From Malus domestica (lineage: Eukaryota > Streptophyta > Magnoliopsida > Rosales > Rosaceae), in assembly GCF_042453785.1 (NCBI RefSeq), contig NC_091670.1, positions 35,971,501 through 36,035,500 of the forward strand: 64,000 nt of DNA, in the 5' to 3' direction. The notes under the pieces are model-generated. The model searched no databases. It saw only the letters and a list, made by a program, of their open reading frames with translations, and was not told the origin of the DNA. The translations under genes and the position numbers were made by a program. Shown in pieces: positions 46,137 through 57,590 of this stretch (within the stretch, counting starts at the first letter, position 1; each line of letters opens with the position of its first letter).

Positions 46137-46908
46137 ATGGCCTCTCAGCTTCCGCTTTTCGCATTCCTTGCTGTAACTTCTTCCATTGCTTTGGCATCTG
46201 ACCCGAGTTCTCTTCGTGGCTGATGCAACGAGCTCAGGTACCTAGAATCGTTTTTTTTTTTTTTTTCTTTTGTTTATTTTTCATAGTACGTATTTCCAAA
46301 AGAACAAATACATGCATCGTATATATTAATAATCATATATGCTGATAATAATTTTTCTCATCATGGTTTCAGTACTGGTGAATGGTCGTGTTTGCAAGGA
46401 CCCTAAGCTTGTTGAAGCCAACGATTTTTTCTTCAGTGGGCTTCACCTAGCAGGCAACACATCAAATGCAGTTGGTTCACGTGTGACTCCTGTTAGTGTA
46501 GCCCAAATTGGAGGACTTAATACCCTTGGCATCTCCGTTGCGCGTATTGATTTTGTCCCATGGGGTCTTAACCCTCCACATACACACCCTAGAGCTACTG
46601 AAATTTTGACAGTCCTGGAAGGGAGCCTCAAAGTTGGTTTTGTCACCTCCAATCCCGAAAACCGCCTCATCAGCAAGGTACTTCAGAAGGGTGATGTGTT
46701 TGTTTTCCCAGTAGGCCTTGTGCATTTCCAACAAAATGTTGGACACGGAAATGCAGTTGCCATTGTAGCTCTCAGCAGCCAAAATCCAGGTGTGATTGCC
46801 ATTGCAAATGCTGTATTTGGATCAAACCCTGATATCCCTGCTGATATTCTTGCCAAGGCTTTCCAAGTGGATACAAACGCAATCTACGGTCTTCAGTCCA
46901 AATTTTAG
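46137..46908 (+). pseudogene. Germin-like protein C, exon 1 broken by an 11-bp deletion
   Basis: The organisation is the same as in GLP A and D: exon 1 46137-46237, exon 2 46373-46908. Exon 1 is 101 nt instead of 112 because 11 bp (AGGACTTCTGC in the intact copies) are missing after AGTTCTCTTC. Reading from the ATG, the signal peptide MASQLPLFAFLAV... is followed within a few codons by TGA. The deletion also removes the first conserved germin cysteine. Exon 2 is fully open, with both cupin boxes ([24 protein letters not shown]). It has only one or two amino acid changes from A (FVPWG for FAPWG), so the lesion is recent. Unless an alternative start is used, no full protein results. Confidence 0.9.
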
Positions 46909-47056
46909 AATAGGTTCCGATTTGGAACTTCTGATTCAATCAAAGACAGATTCATAGTTCATTTGAAGTGTCTTTAGAAAATTGTTACAGTTTGTTTTTC
47001 ATCGCATGTCATGTTGATCTATTGTTTTGTTTGATTCAGAAGATAATATGTCTATG

Positions 47057-47546
47057 TGTTGGGGCTTAAAAAGACATCACTACTTTGGAGATGTTTATCT
47101 CACAAAGAAGAATGTAATGCAGCGGAATTGATAGGCAAGAGAAAGAAAGAACACTCAATGTATTACACAAGATTTTTATTCACTCACAAACTTAGTATAA
47201 GAGGAAACACTCAAACACTCTTAGAAGCTTTGTTGCTTCTTCTCACTTCCCACTACTTGCTCTCTTGGTTGTTGCAAATGGTGTGGATGCCTTCTCCTTT
47301 TATAGACATGGATGGAACCTTGGAGAAGCATGGAAACATCATGCTAGATATATTTAGATAATTCCACTACCTTCCTATGCTAGAATTATCTACACTAATC
47401 TTGTATGTTGGTGGAATCCTCACCATTCTTCTAGACTCTTCCACCAACTTGGACTTTGCTAGAATTCTCTAGCATGTGCATGGATCTTTCTTTGTGCATT
47501 GGCTAGATCCATTATCTTTGGGCCAAGACAAGATTACAATTCAACA
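47057..47546 (-). repeat. 3' LTR of copia element 2
   Basis: 490 bp. It has 10 bp (around GGAGAAGCATGGAAAC) absent from the partner LTR. Confidence 0.92.
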
Positions 47547-47553
47547 TCCCCCC

Positions 47554-48295
47554 TTAATCTTGTCTTGTGATGCCGATTGCGTTCCTCAATCTGACAAAGT
47601 CTTCTTGCCTGAGTGGTTTGGTGAATATGTCGGCGACTTGGTCTTGTGACTTCACGTATTCCACTTGCACATCCTTTCTTGCAATATAATCTCTTATGTA
47701 ATGATAGCGGGTATCTATGTGTTTGCTCCTGTCATGGAATATTGGATTCTTTGCTAGAGCTATTGCAGACTTGTTGTCGACATAGATCTCTGTTGGCTCT
47801 TCTTGTGGCATGCTTAATTCTTTTAGCAAGTTTCTCAGCCAGATTGCATGAGGTAGCAGCTACGTATTCAGCTTTGCAGGTAGAGAGAGTGACAATTGGT
47901 TGCTCCTTCGACATCTATGTGAATGCAGTGTCTCCCATGAAGAACACAAATCCAATAGTGTTTTTTCTGTCGTCGGAATCTCCTGCCCAATCACTGTCGC
48001 TATACCCAACAAGTTTTTAGTCATCAGAACTTGAATAGAACAAGCCAAAGTTAACAGTACCTTTAAGGTATCGAAGAATTCTTTTGGCTGTTTTCAAATG
48101 TGTAGTTGTGGGATTCTCCATGTAGCGACTGACTAATCTGACGGCATAGAGAATGTCTGGTCTTGTGCAAGTTAAGTAACGCAAGCTTCCAACTAAACTC
48201 TTGAAAAATGTTGGATCTACACTTTCTCCTTTGTCATGCTTGGTTAATTTGACTCCACACTCCACTGGCGTGCCTATGAGCTTGCAGTCATCCAT
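47554..48295 (-). pseudogene. Copia element 2: reverse transcriptase end and RNase H
   Basis: Motifs in order: LVGSLRYLTCTRPDILYAV, AKRILRYLKGTVNFGLFY, then RNase H pieces (MSKEQPIVTLSTCKAEYVAA, IYVDNKSAIALAKNPI, QVADIFTKPLR). The pieces lie in three frames, so there are several indels and a stop. This was the C-terminal end of the polyprotein. Confidence 0.88.
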
Positions 48296-48404
48296 TTTGA
48301 ACTTTTCTAGTATCTCCTTTGTGTAGCTTTCTTGGGAGATGAAAATGCCTTCTCGATCTACTTGACTTCAATGCCTAGGTAGTATGCCATCAACCCGATG
48401 TCGG

Positions 48405-48584
48405 TCATCTCGAATTCTTTGTCATCACTCTCTTGAACTCTTCATACATGCTTGGATTACTTCCGGTGAAGATTAGATCATCCACATATATGCACACAAT
48501 TAGAATATCTCCATCTTTGACTTTGACGTAGAGAGCATGTTCATGAGGGCACTTGGTGAAGTTGTTTTCTTGGAAGTACTTGTC
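48405..48584 (-). pseudogene. Copia element 2: reverse transcriptase catalytic piece
   Basis: The piece DKYFQENNFTKCPHEHALYV leads to the catalytic IVCIYVDDLIFTGS. It is cut off on its N-terminal side at 48584/48585 by the nested LTR element; the rest of the reverse transcriptase resumes at 51771. Confidence 0.9.
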
Positions 48585-49009
48585 TGTTGGTACCATATAT
48601 TGGGCCTCGTATATTTGGGCCTCACACTAAAGCCCATACTTTGTAAAAGAGGAGGAACCCCTTATTCTATAAAAGGGGACTCCTCCCCTCATTCTAAAGG
48701 AGGCAAATAGCCAAGCCATCCTACAAGGCTCAAAGCTCTCATACTTTTAGAGGGAGAGAACTCATACAATTCAAGAGGCTCTCCTTCCTTCTCCCTCACC
48801 CTCCTTTCTCCGGGGGACTTCCCCCAAACACTTGTATCCATACACATACAGAGAAACACAATCAACTACAGTGTGGACGTAGCCCAAACATTGGGGTGAA
48901 CCACGATAAAATCCTTGTGTTCTTTGTGTTCTTCGTGTTCTTGAGCGTTTGTGCAGATTCACGGTCGGATTTACGTTGTTCCAAGACCATCCGGTTTTGT
49001 GCATCAACA
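48585..49009 (+). repeat. 5' LTR of the nested element
   Basis: 425 bp, the same family as the solo LTR at 45357-45737. Internal TATA-like CTATAAAAGGGG near 48668. Confidence 0.9.
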
Positions 49010-49151
49010 TTTGGCGCCGTCTGTGGGAAACGATACGAAAAGTTGTGTCGGTTCTCTATCATTTTTTCATCTCCGTCGTGAATCTGCAAAAATCCAGAAA
49101 CTGAAAAGATCTAAATCTCAAACAGACACAGAGTTCTCTCTCTCTCTGACC

Positions 49152-49466
49152 ATGTTTCATCAAATGAATTCCACTCTGTTAGAAAACAAGCGTCTCTCAA
49201 CAAGACTGATGAGACTGAAAGTTGGAGGTCAGTCCCTTGCTCTCTTCCTCAGCAGCAAGCATGCACCGCCAGAAGCAGTAGCACGATCCACGAGACTGAC
49301 GAAGGCCCGTCGGATTCAGGCCCTCTTTTCACTTCAAGATCACTTCAGAAGCTACCAGGTGCATCAACCAGAGCCCTGTTTTGGTCTATTCATCGACGAT
49401 GACGACGAGCCTGCCGTGGGTGACGAGAATAACTTGTCCGATCTGCACATATCTCTTGAACGATAA
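49152..49466 (+). CDS. Small open frame in the nested element, unknown
   Basis: 104 codons starting MFHQMNSTLLENKRLS, with a basic N-terminal half and an acidic C-terminus (FIDDDDEPAVGDENNLSD). It lies just after the primer site, where gag would start. No gag domain was recognised, so it may be a remnant or not translated at all. Confidence 0.3.
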   Translation: MFHQMNSTLLENKRLSTRLMRLKVGGQSLALFLSSKHAPPEAVARSTRLTKARRIQALFSLQDHFRSYQVHQPEPCFGLFIDDDDEPAVGDENNLSDLHISLER

Positions 49467-50487
49467 TTTTTTCGTACAATCTGAAAAAATCGACGCAGAG
49501 GAATCGGATAAGATGAGCGAGAGGTAAAAGATTCGCCACCATCTCCAATTGCTTGGATCTGGAGATTATGTACCTGGTTAAGACTCCTAAGTGCATCAAT
49601 GTAAACTTGCCGCCATACCCAAGTGCTTCAGTGAGCGTCGTGGTCCTTGCGACACGTCGGCAAAACCCAAAAGACCGTCTCCGGAGAGTACCGTCTCGAC
49701 CGCCGACTGGCACACTTGTCCAATTCCACTTTTCCCAAAAGACAACCACCATCCTCACACAATTTTGGCGAGACGGTTCTCGACAGAAGTGGAGTACCCA
49801 CCTCAAGACTCTCCGCCGTCTGATCATTCTCTGGAGCTCACTGTGCTCACCTGAAACAACACCGTCACCAAGATCGAGCACCACAGTTTCTCTCTCATCC
49901 ACCCCTCGTCTAAAGAGAGAGAGAGAGAGAGCAAGAAGGTCAGAGAATATCGCAGAAAACCGTATCAATTATGGCTGCGAGTGCTGTGACGGAGAATGAA
50001 GCACTGACCACACAAGCTCCATATGCTCCTGTCATTTTTTAGAGGAGAGTCAGGAGTGACTTGGAAACCAAACTTCTTAAACCATATATGCCCAGAGCAT
50101 TGGTTGCTCCAGACACAGACCATCCAACGGGAACAGTCAGCCATCAGCACCGTGACATGAGTGCTCTTCAGCAGCGAGCAGCCGGAGCAGCCCATTTCAG
50201 TTCCCGTTTTGCCCTCCGACACTCTGACCATGGTTTTCCAGGCAGATGGAATAATACGGATGCAACCGGAGTAAGGGTAGCAAGCTCTCGGGGAAGAAAA
50301 TGGCCGAAAGAGCCAGGCATGCTGTTTATCTTTTGACTCAGTGGGGAAGAAAGTCTCCAACAACATCATTTCCATACCCATCTGTGTTTTTCCACTCATG
50401 ATAATTTTGAAAAAGATAAGATAAGGGAAGAGCCCTGTCGGTCAGATCCACACGTGAAAAAAGATAAGTCATTCACCTAATTCAATT

Positions 50488-50688
50488 GTTTTTATTATTT
50501 AATATTTATCAAATGGTACAGGTTATTGTGTGATGGTGGAACAATGATGATATCTTTTTATTATTTAATATTTATCAAATGGTACAGGTTATTGTGTGAT
50601 GGTGGAACAATGATGATATCTTTTTATTATTTAATATTTATCAAATGGTACAGGTTATTGTGTGATGGTGGAACAATGATGATATCTT
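50488..50688. repeat. 66-bp tandem repeat, three units
   Basis: The phrase CAAATGGTACAGGTTATTG recurs at an exact 66-bp spacing (its GGTACA ends at 50520, 50586 and 50652). The units are practically identical, so amplification is recent. The period is a multiple of three, so the repeat stays open in one frame. Confidence 0.95.
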
Positions 50689-51576
50689 TATTTTATTTTT
50701 TGAATGTTTTCCACTAACTGATGGTGGGTTTACAACAGATGCTGAAAGTGGATGTGGGTTGCCACACCCATGCATTTTAAATTATGTTGAAATTATCAGC
50801 TCAAATCCAAAAGAACTAATCCACTTTTATAACCTAAAACTATGCTATAATACGCATGGCAAGGTTTTACACTTATAAGAAATATACATATTAAATAATT
50901 GTTGTTACCATATTTCTTTTACGTATTTATTATATTTATTCATTATACGCTCATGATTATACTGTCATTTATTGTCAGGAATTATTGAGCAACTAGGTCC
51001 ACTGATCAACATTGTTGCTGATTAACGAGGTCTACCAACTTATAGACTGATGAGCCACGTGCTTGTGGTGATCTCTTGTCTGACCGGACACCCACTTGCT
51101 CGGACATTCGCTTATTGGGACACCTATGTGCCTGGACCCAACTCGATGACCCTACAGATAGTCCCAACTCGATGCCCCTACGTATGGCCCCGATTCAAAG
51201 ATCCGACTTGCGGACCCGATCCGCGGATCCGACACATAGACCCAATATGCGAACCCGACAAGCAGACCCGAGTCATGTCGAGAATCAACTCATACTGAGT
51301 GCATGTCGACATAAAGTAGATACTTGCAATGAGGAATACCACGAGCCGAGCCGTCTCGCAACGAGCATAGCCTCTAGCCGAGCAGCCTCGCAACGAATAT
51401 CGCCTCCAGCCGAGCAGTCTCGTAACGTGTGATACCTCTAGCCGAGTATTGCTTTATGTTGAGCATTACCTTGGGTTGATACTGGTTCAAGACATCTAGC
51501 CACTTCGGCCCGTACATGGATTGGATTTGAAGTCTCCAGCCAAAAGACTCCTTTGACTGAAGACTTGGGGGACTCC

Positions 51577-51770
51577 TGTTGGTACCATATATTGGGCCTC
51601 GTATATTTGGGCCTCACACTAAAGCCCATACTTTGTAAAAGAGGAGGAACCCCTTATTCTATAAAAGGGGACTCCTCCCCTCATTCTAAAGGAGGCAAAT
51701 AGCCAAGCCATCCTACAAGGCTCAAAGCTCTCATACTTTTAGAGGGAGAGAACTCATACAATTCAAGAGG
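51577..51770 (+). repeat. Truncated 3' LTR of the nested element
   Basis: It matches the first 194 bp of the 5' LTR with no difference I could see, then ends abruptly at ATTCAAGAGG. Confidence 0.9.
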
Positions 51771-52420
51771 GCTTTCTTCAGCTTCAGAACTTTGTCTTCA
51801 TGCCCTTTGATTTCATAGCCTGTCGGTTGCTGAATGTAGACTTCTTCTTCAAGGACTCCATTTAGGAAAGCGGACTTCACATCCATTTGTTGAATCTTCC
51901 ATTTGTTTTGAGCTGCCAAAGAAATTAGTAATCGTTTAGTTTCCAACCGAGCAACGGGTGCAAATACCTCATCATAGTCGATTCCAGCTCTTTGACTATA
52001 GCCCTTCGCCACTAGTCTTGCCTTGTATCTTTCAACCTCTTCGTTGGCATTCTTCTTTGTCTTATACACCCACTTGACTCTGATGGCTTTGTGTCTTTTT
52101 GGAAGAATAACGAGTTCCCATGTATCGTTCTTCTGGATTGCTTCAATTTCTTCATCCATTGCTTTCCTCCACTTAGTATTTTGCATTGCTTCTTGGAAGT
52201 CAACTGGTTCACAATCAGCAAAGAGACAGAAAAATGTAGGATTATCAAGTCTTTCAGCTACCTCATAGAGATCTCGTAGACTTCTTGTGCATGGTACTTC
52301 TCTTTCATTTAGACTCCCACTTGATGATGCTGATGCTTGTGAATTACCATGATTGATTGATGTTGGTGAAGCAGGTGAAGTAGTAGATTCTTGTTGAACC
52401 TCTCTTGCTTGCTCCATCAT
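51771..52420 (-). pseudogene. Copia element 2: reverse transcriptase, N-terminal part
   Basis: Contains WRKAMDEEIEAIQKNDTWEL, KWVYKTKKNANEEVERYKAR, LVAKGYSQRAGIDYDEVFAP and the QMDVKSAFLNG motif. It breaks off at KVLKLKKAL, where the nested element starts. About 14 residues of the family sequence between this point and the piece at 48584 are missing. Confidence 0.92.
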
Positions 52421-52514
52421 CCCTTGTTCATTCTCTTCTTCAAACTAAGGAAAGAAGTGAAGATCACCTGCATGAGAGCCAAAATCCCATTCTCCTTCTT
52501 CATCGAACGTCACG

Positions 52515-53144
52515 TCACGTCTTCCCATTGTTTGGATTATACAGTTTATAACCTTTTGAATTTGAGTCATAGCCGATAAAGATGAACTTTTCACTTTTAT
52601 CGTCGAGTTTGATTCTCCTCTCGTCTGGTACATGTACATGGGCTATGCTTAAAAAAACTCTTAGATGAGAGATACCTGGCTTTCTTCCACTCCATGCTTC
52701 TTGCGGAGTCTTTCCCCACACACTCCTTATTGGAGACCGATTTGATAGGTAGATAGCACATGCTACAGCTTCTGCCCACAGCTCCTTAGGCAATCTCTTA
52801 CTTTTGAGCATGCTTCGAGCCATGTCGATGATGGTTCGATTTTTTCTTTCCTCCACACCATTTTGTTGAGGGGATCTTGGAACTGTCAAAGGTCGACGAA
52901 TTCCATTGGCTTCACAAAATTCTTGAAATTCCTTCGAAGTGAATTCTTCTCCTTAATCAGATCCCATGGCTTTGATCTTGCAACCACTTTCTTTTTCTAC
53001 GGCGACTTTGAACTTCTTGAATGCTCCAAATACCTCTGATTTCTGCTTTAAGAAATACACCCAGGTTTTCCTTGAAAAATCATCAATGAAGAGAAGGAAA
53101 TAATTATTTTTACCCAAAGAGCTTGGTTTTATTGAACCGCACAT
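52515..53144 (-). pseudogene. Copia element 2: integrase core
   Basis: Two adjacent frames: FLLFIDDFSRKTWVYFLKQK up to a stop at about 52955, then VPRSPQQNGVEERKNRTIID (with the catalytic Glu region), ELWAEAVACAIYLSNRSP and the C-terminal FIFIGYDSNSKGYKLYNP. The interruption lies between the second catalytic Asp and the Glu. Confidence 0.9.
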
Positions 53145-53231
53145 ACAATGTGAATGAGCTCGAGTGGCTTCTAGGCTCTTGTGGTCGACTCCTTTGGAAA
53201 GCTTTTCCTGAACTGTTTTCCCAAGTAAACA

Positions 53232-53924
53232 TCATTTGCAAGCTTGATTAGGGCAACTGATGCATGGTAAGCCTCTCACCATCTCCTTCTTAGACAATAA
53301 CTCTAGTCCCCTAAAGTTAAGATGCCCAAAATGAAGATGCCAAAGCCAGGGTGTGTCTTTGTAACATATCTTGAGACACTTTGCAACATTGTTTTGAATG
53401 TTCATGGGAAACATCCTATTCTTTGACATTTTCATCTTGGCAATTAATCTTCCTTTGTCATCTCTAAGAAAAAGGCTATAATTTTTCATGTGAATATCAT
53501 AACCTTTTTCTAAAAGTTGTCCCAAGCATAAAATGTTGCTTTTCATATTGGGCACGTGGTAGACATTTGAAATTAATTGGTGACCGCCATTTTTCAGGGG
53601 AATTAGGATGTTACCTTTTCCTTTGATGGGTATTTTGGATTCGTCTCCAAAAGAAACGTTGCCACTCACCGATTCATTGAGCTCTACGAATATGCTTCTT
53701 CTTCCGCACATGTGGTTGCTGGCGCCGGTGTCAAGGTACCATGTATAGTCTTGGTCTCCATCATTGTTCTTGCATGCTAGTAATGCAATGCCATTACCTT
53801 CTTTCTCTTCTTTCACATAATTGACCTTCTCATCAAGCCTGTTGCTTGGAGCTCTACATTCCCAAGCATAATGCCCAAACTTTTGACAGTGGTAGCATTG
53901 AACTTGAGATTTTTCATACCTCAA
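53232..53924 (-). pseudogene. Copia element 2: zinc knuckle, protease and pre-integrase
   Basis: CYHCQKFGHYAWEC is a canonical CX2CX4HX4C knuckle. WYLDTGASNHMCG is the aspartic protease active site. LWHLHFGHLNFRGLELL starts the pre-integrase zinc finger. The frame ends in a stop at 53232. Confidence 0.92.
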
Positions 53925-54041
53925 GTTTGAGCGTCCTCTTCCACGACCTTTTGTTGAGCTTTCTCCTCTTTCGTAGTTGCTATGGTTGTTGAAGTTCCAA
54001 CCACATCCACGTCCGCGACCTCGACCACGACTTCTTCCATA

Positions 54042-54737
54042 CTAGATTCTCTCGTTATCAAAGCTTTCTTCTTTCTTCTTTGGCTGAACATGCGTCTTGA
54101 GGAGCTGCTCATCATTCCCTTGCCTCTTCTTATGTTTCTCTTCATATGCTTGTAGCGAACCCATTAATTGCTCTATACTAATTTCTTCCAAGTTTTTAGT
54201 TTCTTCAATCGTCACGACAATGTGCTCAAACTTGGGGTCCAACAAGCGTAGTATCTTCTCCATAATTCTAATATCATCCAACTTTTCACCATTTCTTTTT
54301 AATTGATTAGAAACAGCTAGGACTCTTGAGAAATAATCAAAGATTGATTCAGACCCTTTCATATGTAGAGATTCGAACTCACCTCTTAATACTTGAAGAC
54401 AAACCTTTTTCACTTGTTTGGCTCATTTGTAAGAGGTTTGAAGCTTCTCCCATGCTTGCTTGGCAGAGGTTGCACTCGAGACCTTCTCAAAGCCATTGTC
54501 ATCTAATGCTTGGTAGATGAGGTAGAGAGCCTTCTTGTCTCTCTTTCTTGAATCTTTCAAACTCTCATTCTGGGGTTGGGACATAGTAGCTTCATCTTCT
54601 GGCTCAGTGTAGCCTTTCTCCACGACTTCCCATACATCGTGTGCTCCCAAAAGGGCCTTCATTTTGATACTCCAATTATCGAAATTGTTGTTGTCGAGCA
54701 CTGGAACTTGGAAAGCTGCCATAGCGTTGCTAGCCAT
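54042..54737 (-). pseudogene. Copia element 2: gag
   Basis: It begins MASNAMAAFQVPVLDNNNFD, with NWSIKMKALLGAHDVWEVVE and KALYLIYQALDDNGFEKV, typical of copia gag. A stop at about 54420 interrupts it; a second piece continues with [20 protein letters not shown] and [21 protein letters not shown] second stop lies at 54042 before the glycine/arginine-rich stretch and the knuckle. Confidence 0.9.
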
Positions 54738-54753
54738 AGCTCTAATACCACTT

Positions 54754-55233
54754 TGTTGGGGCTTAAAAAGACTTCACTACTTTGGATATGCTTATCTCAC
54801 AAAGAAGAATGTAATGCAGCGGAATTGATAGGCAAGAGAAAGAAAGAACACTCAATGTATTACACAAGATTTTTATTCACTCACAAACTTAGTACAAGAG
54901 GAAACACTCAAACACTCTTAGAAGCTTTGTTGCTTCATCTCACTTCTCACTACTTGCTCTCTTGGTTGTTGCAAATGGTGTGGATGCCTTCTCCTTTTAT
55001 AGGCATGGATGGAACCTTGGAGACATCATGCTAGATATATCTAGATAATTCCACTACCTTCCTATGCTAGAATTATCTACACTAATCTTGTATGTTGGTG
55101 GAATCCTCACCATTCTTCTAGACTCTTCCACCAACTTGGACTTTGCTAGAATTCTCTAGCATGTGCATGAATCTTTCTTTGTGCATGGGCTAGATCCATT
55201 ATCTTTGGGCCAAGACAAGATTATAATTCAACA
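54754..55233 (-). repeat. 5' LTR of copia element 2
   Basis: 480 bp, followed on the minus strand by AAG and then the primer site TGGTATTAGAGC. Confidence 0.92.
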
Positions 55234-55238
55234 CTATG

Positions 55239-57482
55239 TTCACTGAAAACGTGATCAAGTTGTTACTTGTTTCATAATTCTATTATAAAAGTGGAAGTTC
55301 CACATGTTGTGTAAAACATCACTGTTGAGTTTGGGAAATTTTTTCTATCTTCATAATCTGTCTTAATTTTAGACTCCATAATCTTGAACCAAATATAAAG
55401 TTATGAGGTATATGTAACCAGATAAATTATTTAGTTTAATTTGCTTGACCTGTTACATGATAATTTATTCATGCCCAATTAGCGTTGTACTCCAAGTTGA
55501 TATGTTGTTTTGTTTGATTATTTTCCTTACATTTTGTGGCCTGGTCTTGTAGTGTTGAACTTTTTGCTGCTATTTTAGGCATTTGCTCTGTTGTATTCTG
55601 CTTTTTTTAGCCTTTCCCTCGTTCATTGTTCAGTTCAATACTCAACGTCCAAGTCCCAAATAACAGTAGCTGCCAGCCTGCTACGCTTGAGATTCAACTC
55701 TATATTGCTTCGATTTAGTATTCTCCAAAAGAAAAAACAATAACAATAATATAAGCCAACTCAATGACCGTTGGAGCGGAAAATTTTGGGTGTTTCCATT
55801 CTCCACCAACAAGTAATTTTGAACACATTGAGAAGTTTTAGACATCATCTTCACTTGTCTTTAGTGAGAGCATGGGGGCGGGGGACCTGCAAGAAAACAC
55901 TTTAACGCTCAAGTTAGTGTTCGTTCAAGACGCTTGTAAAATATAGAACAATCTCATACCTCCCTCTTCTTCCCCCGTTATGGTGGAATTCTAGGCCTTT
56001 TATAGGCATTAAGTCTTGGGCTCCAAGTCCCACTTTCCTTCTATTTCTCCATGTTCCATGGAGTGGGCATTATGTCTCATACAAGATTAAAAATTGATTT
56101 TAGTCCCTAGACTCTATTAATATCTCTCTTTTTTTATTTATAATTTTATGATGTTCATAAATTAAATTCCATGAAAATATTATAAATTTTAATTCACATT
56201 ATGGTAAGTATCTTATATAAGAAAATATTTTCGTAGAAATTTTTCGGTACACTTATGTTTTTGCATATTTTATTATGTGCCACTAATCCATTACAATATA
56301 TTTAGGTATAAACATTTCGATACACTAGGTTAGTATAATAAGTTTAGGTATGGATATTTTGGTACACTAGTTTTGTATAATATATTTAGGTACCGACATT
56401 TCGGTACACTAGCTAGTATCATATATTTAGGTACGTAATTTTCAGTACAGTTATGTTTTTGCATATTTTCTTATGTACCACTAATTCACCACAATATATT
56501 TAGGTACGGACATTTCGGTGCACTAATTTGGTAAAATATATTATGATATGGACGTTTAGGTATACTAATTAGAGGAAGTTAATAAAATTAATGAATTAAA
56601 GTGTATATAATAATAAATTTAAAATTTAATGTAATGACATTAAATAAGATATTATTAAATATTAAAACAAAAATATAATATGAACTTGAATTAAGTACAC
56701 ATTAAGGGACTAAAATCAATATCCAATCTAACACCAAGTTGTTATTAAATTTTAATCTTCTTTAAGGATTAAAGTTCAAAAACCCCTTTCATTTAATAAC
56801 AAAAAGAATAGTAATCTAAGTACTAGGTGGTTCCAAAATATCATCATAAAATAATAGTAATCTAAGTTTAACATTTTTTTAAGGTTTACTTTTGTATGCA
56901 AATTACATGTCTCCATCTACTCCAAATTTTATTTTAGAATAATATTAGACTATTTATTTATACCATATTTTATAAACCATACAATGTATTCTCTAAAACT
57001 CTTAATTTGTTTTAGTCAAAGCAAGACAACTAACTTTTAAACCAAAATTTGCTTGAAAACAAAAATAAACCTCCAATATATGAATCGTCCATAATATTCT
57101 ATTTAATGCTTCCAGCTGCATATAGAATAATAGAATACATTAACCATATTGATAAAATAAGATTGTCTGAGTAAAATACATGTATATAATTGTTTGAAAT
57201 ATATATTCTTTTTGTTAGAGAACGAGCAGAGAAATAGGTGTTAATTAGTAATAGTACATTTTATTCCTAGAAATCCAATTCAAATTCTAGAGAAAGGAAA
57301 CATTCCTCGATGCCAGCAGGCCCAGCACCAACGCCGGCACCTGAAAAATAAAGTTATCAGATACGTGATGACATATACACAAGCAGCACCTTCCCATGAA
57401 AAATTTGTACAATACGCGGTTACAAATTAAGACTGGACTTTTTCAGTTCATGGGAAACAACACATGCAGAGATACTTCTCTC
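55239..57482. other. GLP C 3' flank running into the GLP D upstream flank
   Basis: 55239-55720 is the displaced 3' flank of GLP C and matches the flanks of A and D. 55720-56200 is unassigned. 56225-56580 is a degenerate tandem repeat. From about 56790 the GLP upstream block begins. No gene supported. Confidence 0.65.
56225..56580. repeat. Degenerate tandem repeat with unit near 45-55 bp
   Basis: Variants of ATATATTTAGGTACGGACAT followed by TTCGGTACACTA recur about six times in 350 bp. Two longer units start TTATGTTTTTGCATATTTT (near 56249 and 56446). Confidence 0.75.
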
Positions 57483-57490
57483 TATAAAAG
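57483..57490 (+). promoter_or_regulatory. TATA box of GLP D
   Basis: TATAAAAG, about 100 bp upstream of the start codon, within the shared GLP promoter block. Confidence 0.75.
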
Positions 57491-57590
57491 CAGAGACATA
57501 GGTAGGGTTTCAATCCACAATTCAAACTCATCCTCGCTTGCAAAGTTTAAACCAAGTTGGCCAATCTCTCTCTGTTTACTGCCTTATCAG

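Larger units (their letters stand above)
48585..51770 (+). mobile_element. Nested non-autonomous LTR retrotransposon (LARD-like), 3'-truncated
   Basis: Inserted in the reverse transcriptase region of copia element 2, opposite orientation. The 5' LTR (48585-49009, 425 bp, TGTTGG to CATCAACA) is followed by TTTGGCGCCGTCTGTGGG, a Gypsy-type primer site. A purine tract (ACTTGGGGGACTCC) precedes the 3' LTR start at 51577. The 3' LTR stops after 194 bp at 51770 and host-element sequence follows without a target duplication. No protease, reverse transcriptase or integrase motif lies in the 2.6 kb interior. The LTR overlap appears identical. Confidence 0.88.
47057..55233 (-). mobile_element. Ty1/copia LTR retrotransposon (copia element 2) with a nested LTR element
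   Basis: Flanked by a perfect CTATG duplication (47052-47056 and 55234-55238) in the 3' flank of GLP C. On the minus strand the 5' LTR (54754-55233) is followed by primer site TGGTATTAGAGC (initiator Met tRNA), then gag, protease, integrase, reverse transcriptase and RNase H, purine tract AAGGGGGGA and 3' LTR (47057-47546). The LTRs differ at about 11 sites plus a 10-bp indel. Several stop codons and frameshifts and the nested element at 48585-51770 make it defective. Confidence 0.95.
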
